This document shows positions 56,918 to 64,000 of a DNA stretch of 64,000 nt, piece after piece (within the stretch, counting starts at the first letter, position 1; every line of letters starts with the position of its first letter). Position numbers and translations under genes: made by a program. This DNA is from Geodermatophilus africanus (GTDB lineage: Bacteria > Actinomycetota > Actinomycetes > Mycobacteriales > Geodermatophilaceae), in assembly GCF_900107105.1 (NCBI RefSeq), contig NZ_FNOT01000006.1:124001-188000 (forward strand). Reading direction: 5' to 3'. A model generated the notes under the pieces. It was not told the origin of the DNA. It saw nothing but the letters and a program-made list of their open reading frames with translations, and ran no database searches.

Positions 56918-56990
56918 GGTGGTGTCCTCTCCCCCGGCACCTGGGCCGGGAGTCGTGTGGTGTGCGGGCCTGGCGTGGCCCTCCCACGAA

Positions 56991-57046
56991 GGACCCCGCT
57001 GCCCCCCACACCTCGCAAGCTCGGCGCGGGTCCCTGCAGCGGGGCC
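56991..57046 (-). repeat. Gene-end hairpin element between rplK and rplA
   Basis: GGACCCCGCTGC (56991-57002) pairs with GCAGCGGGGCC (57036-57046). It lies 25 bases past the rplK stop and is in the reverse orientation to most minus-strand copies. Confidence 0.75.
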
Positions 57047-57071
57047 ACAGGGGTTGCTTGTCCTCGTTGTT

Positions 57072-57500
57072 TTACTGGACGGTGATGCCCATCGACCGGG
57101 CGGTGCCGGCGATGATCTTCTCCGCCTCGTCGAGCGAGTTGGCGTTGAGGTCGGCCATCTTGGTCTGGGCGATCTCGCGGACCTGGTCGCGGGTGACGGT
57201 GGCGACCTTGGTCTTGTGCGGCTCGCCGGAGCCCTTCTCCACGCCGGCCGCCTTGAGCAGCATGCGGGCCGCCGGTGGCGTCTTGGTGACGAAGGTGAAC
57301 GAGCGGTCCTCGTAGACCGAGATCTCGACCGGGATCACGTTGCCGCGCTGCGACTCCGTGGCGGCGTTGTACGCCTTGCAGAACTCCATGATGTTGACGC
57401 CGTGCTGGCCCAGCGCCGGACCGACGGGCGGCGCGGGAGTGGCCGCACCGGCGTTGATCTGGAGCTTGATGACCGCGGTCAACCGCTTCCTGGGGGGCAT
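57072..57500 (-). CDS. rplK: Ribosomal protein L11
   Basis: GTPase-centre protein, target region of thiostrepton. [39 protein letters not shown] is conserved and includes the proline pair where resistance mutations occur, unchanged. 142 residues. Confidence 0.98.
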   Translation of the reverse strand: MPPRKRLTAVIKLQINAGAATPAPPVGPALGQHGVNIMEFCKAYNAATESQRGNVIPVEISVYEDRSFTFVTKTPPAARMLLKAAGVEKGSGEPHKTKVATVTRDQVREIAQTKMADLNANSLDEAEKIIAGTARSMGITVQ

Positions 57501-57527
57501 GACTTCCTTCTGGTGAGGTGGTGGAAC

Positions 57528-57573
57528 GGCCTCGGTGCAGGGCCCCGGACCGAGCGGAGCGAGGGCCGAGGCC
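57528..57573 (-). repeat. Gene-end hairpin element after nusG
   Basis: GGCCTCGG (57528-57535) pairs perfectly with CCGAGGCC (57566-57573), ending 6 bases from the nusG stop. Confidence 0.75.
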
Positions 57574-57579
57574 CTTCTA

Positions 57580-58470
57580 CTACAGCTTCTGGACCTGGTT
57601 GAACGAGAGCTCGACCGGCGTCTCCCGGCCGAAGATGGAGACCAGCACCTGCAGCTTCTGCTGCTCGGCGTTGATCTCGTTGATCGTGGCCGGGAGGGTC
57701 GCGAACGGGCCGTCCATGACGGTGACCGACTCGCCGACCTCGAAGTCGACGACGGCGGTCGGTGCGGCGGCCGCGGCGGCGCTGGTCGTCTCCGCCGCGC
57801 GGGTCGTCTGCGGGCCGGCCGCGGGCGCGAGCAGGCCGACGACCTCGTCGATGCTCAGCGGCGAGGGGCGCGACGTCGCCCCGACGAACCCGGTGACCCC
57901 GGGGGTGTTGCGCACCGCGCCCCAGGACTCGTCGTTGAGGTCCATGCGGACGAGCAGGTAGCCGGGCAGCTTCTTGCGGTTGACCTGGGTGCGCTTGCCG
58001 TTCTTGATCTCGGTGACCTCCTCGGTGGGCACCTCGATCTGGAAGATGTAGTCCTCCATGTCCAGCGACTGGATGCGCGACTCCAGGTTGGTCTTCACCT
58101 TGTTCTCGTAGCCGGCGTACGAGTGGATGACGTACCAGTCGCCGAACTGGCTGCGCAGCACCTTGCGCATCGCCTCGGCGGGGTCGGTCTCCTCCTCGTC
58201 CTCGGCCTGGTCGAGGTCGGAGGACGCCGCGGGGGCGGCCAGCGGGTCGGTGATCAGGCTGTCGGGGTCGCCGCTCTCGACCTCGGGCACCACGTCGGCC
58301 ACGCCGGTGAGGGCGTCCTGGTCGGCGGTGTCGACGGAGCCCTCAGCGGCGCCGGTCTCGCCGGCGCCGGTCTCGACGTCCGTCGTGCCGCGCACGTCGA
58401 AGCGGTCGTCGTCGAGCTCGGTTGTCTCGACCGCGCTGTCGGTCTCGAAGGGCTCGCGGGGGTCGGTCAC
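57580..58470 (-). CDS. nusG: Transcription termination/antitermination factor NusG, with acidic N-terminal extension
   Basis: Processivity factor of RNA polymerase that also links to Rho and the ribosome. The NGN domain begins about residue 110 ([19 protein letters not shown]) and a KOW domain ends the protein ([22 protein letters not shown]). The first 100 residues are acidic and low in complexity, and there is an Ala/Thr-rich linker between domains. 296 residues; GTG start. Confidence 0.96.
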   Translation of the reverse strand: MTDPREPFETDSAVETTELDDDRFDVRGTTDVETGAGETGAAEGSVDTADQDALTGVADVVPEVESGDPDSLITDPLAAPAASSDLDQAEDEEETDPAEAMRKVLRSQFGDWYVIHSYAGYENKVKTNLESRIQSLDMEDYIFQIEVPTEEVTEIKNGKRTQVNRKKLPGYLLVRMDLNDESWGAVRNTPGVTGFVGATSRPSPLSIDEVVGLLAPAAGPQTTRAAETTSAAAAAAPTAVVDFEVGESVTVMDGPFATLPATINEINAEQQKLQVLVSIFGRETPVELSFNQVQKL

Positions 58471-58509
58471 GGTGTCTCTTCCTTGTCGGTGGTGCAGGCG
58501 CGGGTGGGC

Positions 58510-59046
58510 TCAGCCGAAGACGGCGAGCACGCCCTGGGCGAAGAGGAGGTCCAGGCCGGCCACCAGCGCGACGATGAAGGCCACGAACACGATGACGACG
58601 GTCGTGTACGTGATCAGCTCACGACGTCCGGGCCAGATGACCTTGCGCAGCTCGGCGACGACCTCGCGGAGGAAGCGCCGGAGGCTGCGGCGCTCCCGCG
58701 CCTCGGCGGCGCGGTCGCGCTCCGCGGCGGTCCGCGACCGGGTCGGCCCGCCCTCGGCGTGCCGGCCGGCCGGACGGGACGGCGTGCGCTCGCGGGCGGC
58801 CCGGCGGGAGCGGGGAGCCGTCTCGTCGTCCTCGTCGTCCCCGGCGGTGATCCGGCCACCCCGGCGGGCGCCCGTCGGCCGAGCGGCCACGACCTTGTCC
58901 TCGTCGCTCTCGGCCTCGGCGGCGACCTCGGCCTCGGCGGCCTCCAGCTCTGCGGCGTCGTCGACGCCCGGCGCCTCGCGGTCGAGCTGCTCGTCGGTCG
59001 GCTCGGCGCGGGGGTCGCCCTCGCGTGCCGGCTTCTCGTCGCTCAC
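58510..59046 (-). CDS. secE: Protein translocase subunit SecE, with long acidic N-terminal extension
   Basis: Clamp of the SecY channel. The conserved part is the last 65 residues: FLREVVAELRKVIWPGRRELITYTTVVIVFVAFIVALVAG, with one membrane helix. The first 110 residues are acidic and then Arg-rich. I chose the GTG at 59046, with GAGG just upstream, giving 178 residues; a start at 59151 would run into the tRNA-Trp end. Confidence 0.93.
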   Translation of the reverse strand: MSDEKPAREGDPRAEPTDEQLDREAPGVDDAAELEAAEAEVAAEAESDEDKVVAARPTGARRGGRITAGDDEDDETAPRSRRAARERTPSRPAGRHAEGGPTRSRTAAERDRAAEARERRSLRRFLREVVAELRKVIWPGRRELITYTTVVIVFVAFIVALVAGLDLLFAQGVLAVFG

Positions 59047-59154
59047 TGCGCCTCGCTCGCCTCGCTGGTGGTGGCCGTCGTCCTCAGGCCGGTGGTCGGT
59101 GGTGGTGCTGTCGTACGGGTCGTGCACGTCACCGGTGGGGGCCGGCGGCACGGG

Positions 59155-59227
<73 letters not shown>

Positions 59228-59231
59228 TGGA

Positions 59232-59286
59232 GGACCCCCTCCTCACCCACCCCTCGCCCGCTCGGGGCGGGGCTCGGGACGGGGCC
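59232..59286. repeat. Degenerate gene-end hairpin element upstream of tRNA-Trp
   Basis: GGACCCCCTCC (59232-59242) and GGGACGGGGCC (59276-59286) match imperfectly. Unlike the others, it does not follow a stop codon. Confidence 0.5.
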
Positions 59287-59379
59287 GCCCGGGACCGCGT
59301 GGCCCGCTCCGGTCGGCACCGTTCCCGCGAGGGGTTCCGGGGCACGCCGGTGGCGGGGTCAGTGGGCCCCAGGGCAGCC

Positions 59380-59410
59380 AGTGTACGGGACCGCGGAGGG
59401 CGCCGACCAA
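59380..59410 (-). promoter_or_regulatory. Candidate promoter for tRNA-Trp (and secE-nusG)
   Basis: TTGGTC (59405-59410), a 19-base spacer, then TACACT (59380-59385) on the minus strand. The spacer is longer than ideal. Confidence 0.4.
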
Positions 59411-59515
59411 CATCCCGGGTGAGGGGCGCCGCCGTGCCGGCGCGGACGGCGGCCACCGACGTCCCGGTCGGGATCGGAGGCGACCGCCCGTGACCTCCTC
59501 CGACATGATGGGGGC

Positions 59516-60772
59516 ATGACCGCCGTCTCCCCCCCGGAGTCCGCTGCCCCGTCCCCCGGCCCGCCGCCCGTCGACCGGCGCGTGTCCCGCCGCATCGCCG
59601 CCATCACCGAGTCGGCGACACTGGCGGTGGACGCGAAGGCCAAGGCGCTCAAGGCCGCGGGCAAGCCGGTGATCGGCTTCGGCGCCGGCGAGCCGGACTT
59701 CCCGACGCCGGACTACATCGTCGAGGCCGCCGTCGCCGCCTGCCGTCAGCCCGCGATGCACCGGTACACCCCCGCCGGCGGGCTCCCGGCGCTCAAGGAG
59801 GCGATCGTCGCCAAGACCGCGCGCGACTCGGGCCTGCAGGTCACCCCGGCCAACGTGCTGGTGACCAACGGCGGCAAGCAGGCCGTGTACGAGGCCTTCG
59901 CCACGATGCTCGACCCGGGCGACGAGGTCCTGCTGCCCGCCCCGTACTGGACCACCTACCCCGAGGCGATCGCCCTGGCCGGCGGCGTGCCGGTGCCCGT
60001 CGTGGCCGACGAGGAGAGCGGCTACCTGGTGTCGGTGGCCCAGCTCGAGGCCGCCCGGACGCCGCGCACCAAGGTGCTGCTGTTCTGCTCGCCGTCCAAC
60101 CCGACCGGCGCGGTGTACCCGCCCGAGCTGGTCGAGGAGATCGGCCGCTGGGCGTACGAGCACGGCCTGTGGGTGCTCACCGACGAGATCTACGAGCACC
60201 TCACCTACGACGGGGCGACCGCGCCGTCGATGCCGGTCGTCGTCCCCGAGCTCACCGACCGCTGCGTCGTCGTCAACGGGGTCGCGAAGACCTACGCGAT
60301 GACCGGCTGGCGGGTCGGCTGGGTGGTGGGGCCGGCCGACGTCGTCAAGGCCGCCACCAACCTGCAGTCGCACGCCACCTCCAACGTGGCGAACGTGTCG
60401 CAGGCGGCCGCGGTCGCCGCGCTGAGCGGCGACCTGTCGGCCGCCGCCGCGATGCGGGAGGCCTTCGACCGGCGGCGGCGCACGATCGTGTCGATGCTGC
60501 GGGAGATCCCCGGGGTCGCCTGCCCGGAGCCGCGCGGCGCGTTCTACGTCTACCCGTCGGTCAAGGCGCTGCTGGGCCGGCCGATCGGTGGGCGGACGGC
60601 GGCCGACAGCGTGCAGCTCGCCGAGATCGTCCTCGAGGAGGCGGAGGTCGCCGTCGTCCCCGGCGAGGCCTTCGGCACGCCGGGCTACCTGCGGATGTCC
60701 TACGCCCTGGGCGACGACGACCTCGTCGAGGGCGTGACCCGGATGCAGCGCCTCCTCGGCTCGGCCGGCTGA
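59516..60772 (+). CDS. Class I PLP aminotransferase, aspartate aminotransferase type
   Basis: A 418-residue fold-type I aminotransferase. The cofactor lysine is in [16 protein letters not shown], the asparagine in [10 protein letters not shown] and the aspartate in LTDEIYEH, the order and spacing of the aspartate aminotransferase (AspB-like) group. Aspartate/2-oxoglutarate is the most likely pair. CATGAT lies 6 bases before the ATG with no ribosome binding site, suggesting a leaderless transcript. It is convergent with the M1 peptidase gene. Confidence 0.92.
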   Translation: MTAVSPPESAAPSPGPPPVDRRVSRRIAAITESATLAVDAKAKALKAAGKPVIGFGAGEPDFPTPDYIVEAAVAACRQPAMHRYTPAGGLPALKEAIVAKTARDSGLQVTPANVLVTNGGKQAVYEAFATMLDPGDEVLLPAPYWTTYPEAIALAGGVPVPVVADEESGYLVSVAQLEAARTPRTKVLLFCSPSNPTGAVYPPELVEEIGRWAYEHGLWVLTDEIYEHLTYDGATAPSMPVVVPELTDRCVVVNGVAKTYAMTGWRVGWVVGPADVVKAATNLQSHATSNVANVSQAAAVAALSGDLSAAAAMREAFDRRRRTIVSMLREIPGVACPEPRGAFYVYPSVKALLGRPIGGRTAADSVQLAEIVLEEAEVAVVPGEAFGTPGYLRMSYALGDDDLVEGVTRMQRLLGSAG

Positions 60773-60806
60773 GCGCGGACCCCGGCCTCGTCCACAGGCT
60801 CGGCGA

Positions 60807-60876
60807 GGCCCCGTCCCGGGCCGGCCTCGTCCAGAGGCTCACCGCGAGCTCGCCAGCGGTGAGGAGGACGGGGTCC
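60807..60876. repeat. Gene-end hairpin element between convergent genes
   Basis: GGCCCCGTCC (60807-60816) pairs with GGACGGGGTCC (60866-60876). The repeated phrase GGCCTCGTCCA(G/C)AGGCTC occurs at 60784 and 60822. It ends 2 bases from the M1 peptidase stop and 35 bases after the aminotransferase stop. Confidence 0.75.
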
Positions 60877-60877
60877 T

Positions 60878-62293
60878 TCACTCGTCGAGGGCGCCCGCCT
60901 CGATGAGGACGTCGAGTGCCGCCGGCAGGTCCTGCAGCGCCCGGGCGACGTCGTCCGGGGTGGCGATCGTCCAGGCGTTGGCGTCGACGTAGCAGCGCAG
61001 CGCGGCGTCGAACGCCTCGGCGCCGGCGGCCTCGCGGGCGGCCAGGAGCGCGGCGCCACCCTTGGCGTACACGCGGCGGAAGTAGCCCCCGGCGGTGTCG
61101 AACTCGTCCATCCCCGCGCCGACCTCGCCGGGGGTGTCCAGCGCCTGCCCCGCCGTCTCCTCGGACACCGGGAAGACGATCGACTCGGCGTAGGTGGCGA
61201 AGGCCTCGTCCAGCCACGGGTCGCGGAACTGCGAGTCGCCGACCATCCCGTAGAACCACATGTGCGCGACCTCGTGCACCAGCACGAGCCGGTCGGCTCC
61301 GGCCAGCAGGATCGAGCTGGGGTACTCGATGCCGCCTCCGTCGTCGGGCAGCAGCGGCACGGTGAGCGTCGCGTACGGGAAGCGGCCGAATCGGGCCTCG
61401 AGCTCGTCGATCGCCGCCAGCGTCCACGCGGTGAGCTCGCGGGCCGGGACGTCCGCACCGGGGAGCACGCCGGTCGTCACCTCGACCCCGCCGTCGCTGG
61501 TGGCGCTCGCGGTGTCGAACCCGCCCACCGCGACGCTGACGTCCCGGGCGACCGGCTCGACCGACGTCCAGGTGCGGCGGCCGTCCCGCGGCGCGGAGGG
61601 CTCGGCCTGGTCGCCGGTCATGAGGACGCTGAGCGCCTCGGGCGCCGAGACGCGGATGGTGGTGTCGGCGGCAGGGCTGGTCGCGGTCTCGCCGGGGAGG
61701 TCGACGAACGGGTCGCGGGCCCAGCCGACCCCGGGCTCCCACGCCAGCAGCGGCGCGCCGCTGGCCCACCAGTAGACGCCGCCGGCCGCACCCACCCGCT
61801 CGAACCCGCCCTGGCCGAGCGTGAGCGTGAAGTCGAGGGCCACCTCGGTCGCCTCGCCGGCGGCGAGCCGGTCGGCCAGCCGGACGACGTACAGACCCCC
61901 GGGATCCTCGGCTCCCGCGTCCTCGTAGCCGCTGCCGGCCACGTCGTCCCCACGCGCGGCGTCCACGACCAGGCGGTTGCCGGCGGTGGCAGGGTCGGGG
62001 CCGTTGGGCACCAGCCGGAAGACCAGCTCGCCGGTGGGCAGGTCGGGCGTGAAGACGACCGTCTCGGTGCCGGTGACGGTGCGCAGGTCGTCGGCCAGCC
62101 GGACGTCGAGCTCGACGACGGGCCGGTCGGGGTCGGGCTCGGCGCGCCCGGCGCAGTCGCCGTCGGACGGCGTCGCGGGAGGCTGCTGCGGGGCGGGTGA
62201 GCGCTCGGCGGCCAGGGTGTCGACGAAGGAGGTGCCACAAGCGGGGAGCAGCAGGACGGCACCGAGCAGCAGCCCGGCCCGCCGCGACCTCAC
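60878..62293 (-). CDS. M1-family metallopeptidase lipoprotein
   Basis: The N-terminus is a lipoprotein signal (RSRRAGLLLGAVLLLPAC) with the lipobox cysteine at residue 19, so the protein is exported and membrane-anchored. The domain is gluzincin-type: HEVAH (His340, Glu341, His344) and a glutamate 19 residues further (Glu363 in LDEAFATYAE). A GGGIEYPS segment takes the place of the exopeptidase GAMEN motif. 471 residues, shorter than classical M1 aminopeptidases. It overlaps the dehydratase stop by 4 bases. Confidence 0.9.
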   Translation of the reverse strand: MRSRRAGLLLGAVLLLPACGTSFVDTLAAERSPAPQQPPATPSDGDCAGRAEPDPDRPVVELDVRLADDLRTVTGTETVVFTPDLPTGELVFRLVPNGPDPATAGNRLVVDAARGDDVAGSGYEDAGAEDPGGLYVVRLADRLAAGEATEVALDFTLTLGQGGFERVGAAGGVYWWASGAPLLAWEPGVGWARDPFVDLPGETATSPAADTTIRVSAPEALSVLMTGDQAEPSAPRDGRRTWTSVEPVARDVSVAVGGFDTASATSDGGVEVTTGVLPGADVPARELTAWTLAAIDELEARFGRFPYATLTVPLLPDDGGGIEYPSSILLAGADRLVLVHEVAHMWFYGMVGDSQFRDPWLDEAFATYAESIVFPVSEETAGQALDTPGEVGAGMDEFDTAGGYFRRVYAKGGAALLAAREAAGAEAFDAALRCYVDANAWTIATPDDVARALQDLPAALDVLIEAGALDE

Positions 62294-62718
62294 GCCAGCT
62301 GGACGGTGGCGCGGGCCAGCGAGAGCACCTTCTCGCCGCCGCTGGTGACCGTGAGGTCGACCCGGGCGCGGCCGTCCTCGCCCAGCGCGCCCACCTTCCC
62401 GCGGACGGTCACCTGCGCGCCCGTGCCGTCGTCGGGCACGACGACCGGCCGGCCGAACCGCACGTGGTACTCGACCAGTGCGCCCGGGTCACAGGCCCAG
62501 GCGGTGACGGCGCGCGCAGCCAGGGCCATGGTGAGCATCCCGTGCGCGATCACGCCGGGCAGGCCGACCTCGGTGGCCACCCGCTCGTTCCAGTGGATCG
62601 GGTTGAAGTCGCCGGAGGCACCGGCGTAGCGGACCAGGTCGGCGCGGGTGACCGGGTAGGTCTGCTCGGGCAGCTCGGTGCCGACGGCGACGTCGGCGGC
62701 CCGCACCGTGGGGCTCAC
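62290..62718 (-). CDS. hadB: MaoC-family dehydratase, HadB-like subunit
   Basis: A 142-residue single hot-dog domain. The hydratase motif is intact: YAGASGDFNPIHWNE with Asp and His, and GVIAHGMLTMALAARAV follows. In mycobacteria HadB is the catalytic subunit of FAS-II (3R)-hydroxyacyl dehydratase. Here, with no sign of mycolic-acid genes, the role is probably general 3-hydroxyacyl-thioester dehydration with the HadA-like partner upstream. Confidence 0.85.
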   Translation of the reverse strand: MSPTVRAADVAVGTELPEQTYPVTRADLVRYAGASGDFNPIHWNERVATEVGLPGVIAHGMLTMALAARAVTAWACDPGALVEYHVRFGRPVVVPDDGTGAQVTVRGKVGALGEDGRARVDLTVTSGGEKVLSLARATVQLA

Positions 62719-62797
62719 GATGCTCTCCGTTCGCTCCCGGGGGCCGCTCCGCTCCTCGCTCGCTGGCGCTCGCTGCGATGCTCACGCCCCTGTCCGC

Positions 62798-63244
62798 TCA
62801 CGCGGTCCCCCGGGCGACGAGCATGGAGGTGGCCGAGCAGACCGGTTCGCCGTCCTCGGTGGCGACGTCCACCCGCGTGGTGAGCAGGTCGTTGCCGCCG
62901 ACGCTGCGCACGGCCTCGATGGTGGGCGTGGCGACCAGCCGGTCACCGGCGCGGATGGGCCGGTGGTGGGTGAAGCGCTGCTCGCCGTGGACGACGCGGC
63001 TGTAGTCCAGGGCGACGTCGGGGTCCTCGACGACGACGCCGGCCGCCGACAGCGTGAGGGCGATGGCGAAGGTGGGCGGCGCGATCACGTCGGGGTACCC
63101 GGCCGCGCGGGCCGCATCGGCGTCCCGGTGCACCGCGTCGGGCGCACCGATCGCGTCGGCGAACTCGGCGATCTTCTGCCGGCCGACCTCGTAGACGGCG
63201 GAGGGCGGGTAGCCGCGCCCGACCAGTGCCGGATCGAGCGCCAT
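62798..63244 (-). CDS. hadA: MaoC N-terminal-like dehydratase, HadA-like subunit
   Basis: A 148-residue hot-dog protein of the FAS1-like dehydratase type. ALVGRGYPPSAVYEVGRQKIAEFADAIG and APPTFAIALT are typical HadA segments. HadA proteins lack the catalytic residues and pair with HadB. I chose the ATG at 63244 with GGGAGGG upstream. No HadC gene is present. It sits between rpmG and hadB as in mycobacteria. Confidence 0.85.
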   Translation of the reverse strand: MALDPALVGRGYPPSAVYEVGRQKIAEFADAIGAPDAVHRDADAARAAGYPDVIAPPTFAIALTLSAAGVVVEDPDVALDYSRVVHGEQRFTHHRPIRAGDRLVATPTIEAVRSVGGNDLLTTRVDVATEDGEPVCSATSMLVARGTA

Positions 63245-63276
63245 GCTCCCGCCCTCCCTCTCGCTGGACCGCTGGG

Positions 63277-63441
63277 TCAGCGCGTCTCGCGGTGCACCGT
63301 GTGCTTGCGGTCCTTGGGGCAGAACTTCTTCAGCTCGAGCCGGTCGGGGTCGTTGCGCCGGTTCTTGCGGGTGATGTAGTTCCGGCTCTTGCACTCCTGG
63401 CAGGCCAGGGTGATCTTCGGACGGATGTCGGTGGCTGCCAC
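63277..63441 (-). CDS. rpmG: Ribosomal protein L33
   Basis: A 54-residue 50S protein: [37 protein letters not shown]. The first zinc pair CQEC is present, but the second reads FCPKDRKH instead of CPxCxxH, so one zinc ligand is missing. GTG start at 63441; the open frame upstream overlaps the tRNA-Met terminator. Confidence 0.95.
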   Translation of the reverse strand: MAATDIRPKITLACQECKSRNYITRKNRRNDPDRLELKKFCPKDRKHTVHRETR

Positions 63442-63490
63442 GGGGCGCTCCTCGCCTTGTCGGTCCGGGACCGGCGGACGCCGGACACGG

Positions 63491-63518
63491 CGACGGACCC
63501 CACAGGTGGGGTCCGTCG
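63491..63518 (-). terminator. Hairpin between tRNA-Met and rpmG
   Basis: A 12-base perfect stem (CGACGGACCCCA and complement) with a 4-base loop, 5 bases after tRNA-Met and 50 bases before rpmG. Confidence 0.75.
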
Positions 63519-63522
63519 GGAG

Positions 63523-63596
63523 TAGCGGTGACCGGATTTGAACCGGTGACACAGCGATTATGAGCCGCTTGCTCTGCCTGGCTGAGCTACACCGCC
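63523..63596 (-). tRNA. tRNA-Met (anticodon CAT, elongator type)
   Basis: A 74-base cloverleaf on the minus strand: GGCGGTG acceptor, anticodon loop CTCATAA with CAT, T loop TTCAAAT. The initiator's mispaired 1-72 base pair and three anticodon-stem G-C pairs are not seen, so it is read as elongator. Confidence 0.93.
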
Positions 63597-63656
63597 GGAC
63601 GTGGCCGTGCGACCCGGTCTCGGCGACCGGGCCGAGCGGCCACTGTGTTGTTCCAG

Positions 63657-63729
63657 AGCCCCTTTACGGAATCGAACCGTAGACCTTCTCCTTACCATGG
63701 AGACGCTCTGCCGACTGAGCTAAAGGGGC
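63657..63729 (-). tRNA. tRNA-Thr (anticodon GGT)
   Basis: A 73-base cloverleaf on the minus strand: GCCCCTT acceptor with AAGGGGC, anticodon loop ATGGTAA with GGT, T loop TTCGATT. It is 60 bases before tRNA-Met, the usual actinobacterial pair before rpmG. Confidence 0.95.
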
Positions 63730-63797
63730 GGGCTTCGAGCCGCCAGGAACTGTACCCGACGCCTCCGGTGGTCCGTCGCAGGGGGTCCCCGGGGCGC

Positions 63798-64000
63798 TCA
63801 GGAGCGCACGAACAGGCGCCGGTGCGGCGTCCCGGGCACGGCCGAGCGGACGCCGGTGCGGGCCAGGATCCACTTCTCCAGCCGCTCGTCGGGCAGCGGC
63901 CGGCTGACCAGGAAGCCCTGCAGCTTGTCGCAGCCCATCTCGGCCAGCAGGTTGCGCGTCAGCTCGTCCTCGACGCCCTCGGCGACCACGCGCAGGCCCA
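63798..64000 (-). CDS. EAL-domain protein, C-terminal end (partial)
   Basis: The gene runs off the right edge; only the last 67 codons are present. GLRVVAEGVED, then LAEMGCDKLQGFLVSRPLP is the C-terminal signature of EAL domains, which hydrolyse cyclic di-GMP. The glutamate of the AEGVE motif is intact. Whether a GGDEF or sensor domain precedes it cannot be seen. Confidence 0.85.
   Translation of the reverse strand, partial: GLRVVAEGVEDELTRNLLAEMGCDKLQGFLVSRPLPDERLEKWILARTGVRSAVPGTPHRRLFVRS

Overview
The window is very GC-rich chromosomal DNA from an actinobacterium. The evidence is the strong G/C preference at third codon positions, many GTG starts, and the order of the housekeeping genes: tRNA-Thr, tRNA-Met, rpmG, hadA, hadB ... 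tRNA-Trp, secE, nusG, rplK, rplA, rplJ, rplL, rpoB, rpoC, then rpsL, rpsG, fusA, tuf, the S10/spc/alpha ribosomal clusters, rplM-rpsI, glmM, glmS, acpS, nnr, alr, tsaE, tsaB, rimI, tsaD. Frequent GTGA/ATGA overlaps, F420-type flavoproteins and acidic tails on ribosomal proteins suggest the Geodermatophilaceae (Blastococcus, Modestobacter or Geodermatophilus type). That family placement is inference.

Nearly everything essential is transcribed leftward (minus strand). Reading right to left: an EAL-domain fragment at the right edge; three tRNA genes; rpmG; a HadA/HadB-like dehydratase pair; an M1-type lipoprotein peptidase; a plus-strand aminotransferase; secE-nusG-rplK-rplA; rplJ-rplL; rpoB-rpoC (46.5-54.1 kb). 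A plus-strand island (43.8-46.3 kb) holds a trypsin-like protease, a small homologue of its N-terminal domain, and an LLM-family oxidoreductase. Then come the str operon, the S10 operon, the spc operon, secY-adk-map, infA-rpmJ-rpsM-rpsK-rpsD-rpoA-rplQ, a small acidic ORF, and truA.

From 20 kb to the left edge the content is more mixed. There is a molybdenum-cofactor group (moeA-moaC-mog, fdhD, mobA), a beta-carbonic anhydrase, rplM-rpsI, and the amino-sugar genes glmM and glmS. A tightly overlapped wall, cofactor-repair and tRNA-modification run follows (acpS, nnr, alr, hydrolase, UDG, tsaE, NUDIX, tsaB, rimI, tsaD). All three core t6A partners TsaB, TsaE and TsaD lie here. A decayed VapBC toxin-antitoxin pair sits between tsaB and the NUDIX gene.

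The most unusual feature lies between the genes. At least a dozen copies of a gene-end hairpin element sit just after stop codons, several inside ribosomal operons. Each copy has its own stem sequence, but the two arms match each other within the copy. Other notable points are a truA gene whose only in-frame start that keeps the N-terminus is CTG, long acidic low-complexity tails on L4, S3, L17 and L10, a 65-bp duplication inside the L17 tail, and a 20-bp perfect hairpin splitting rplO from secY.
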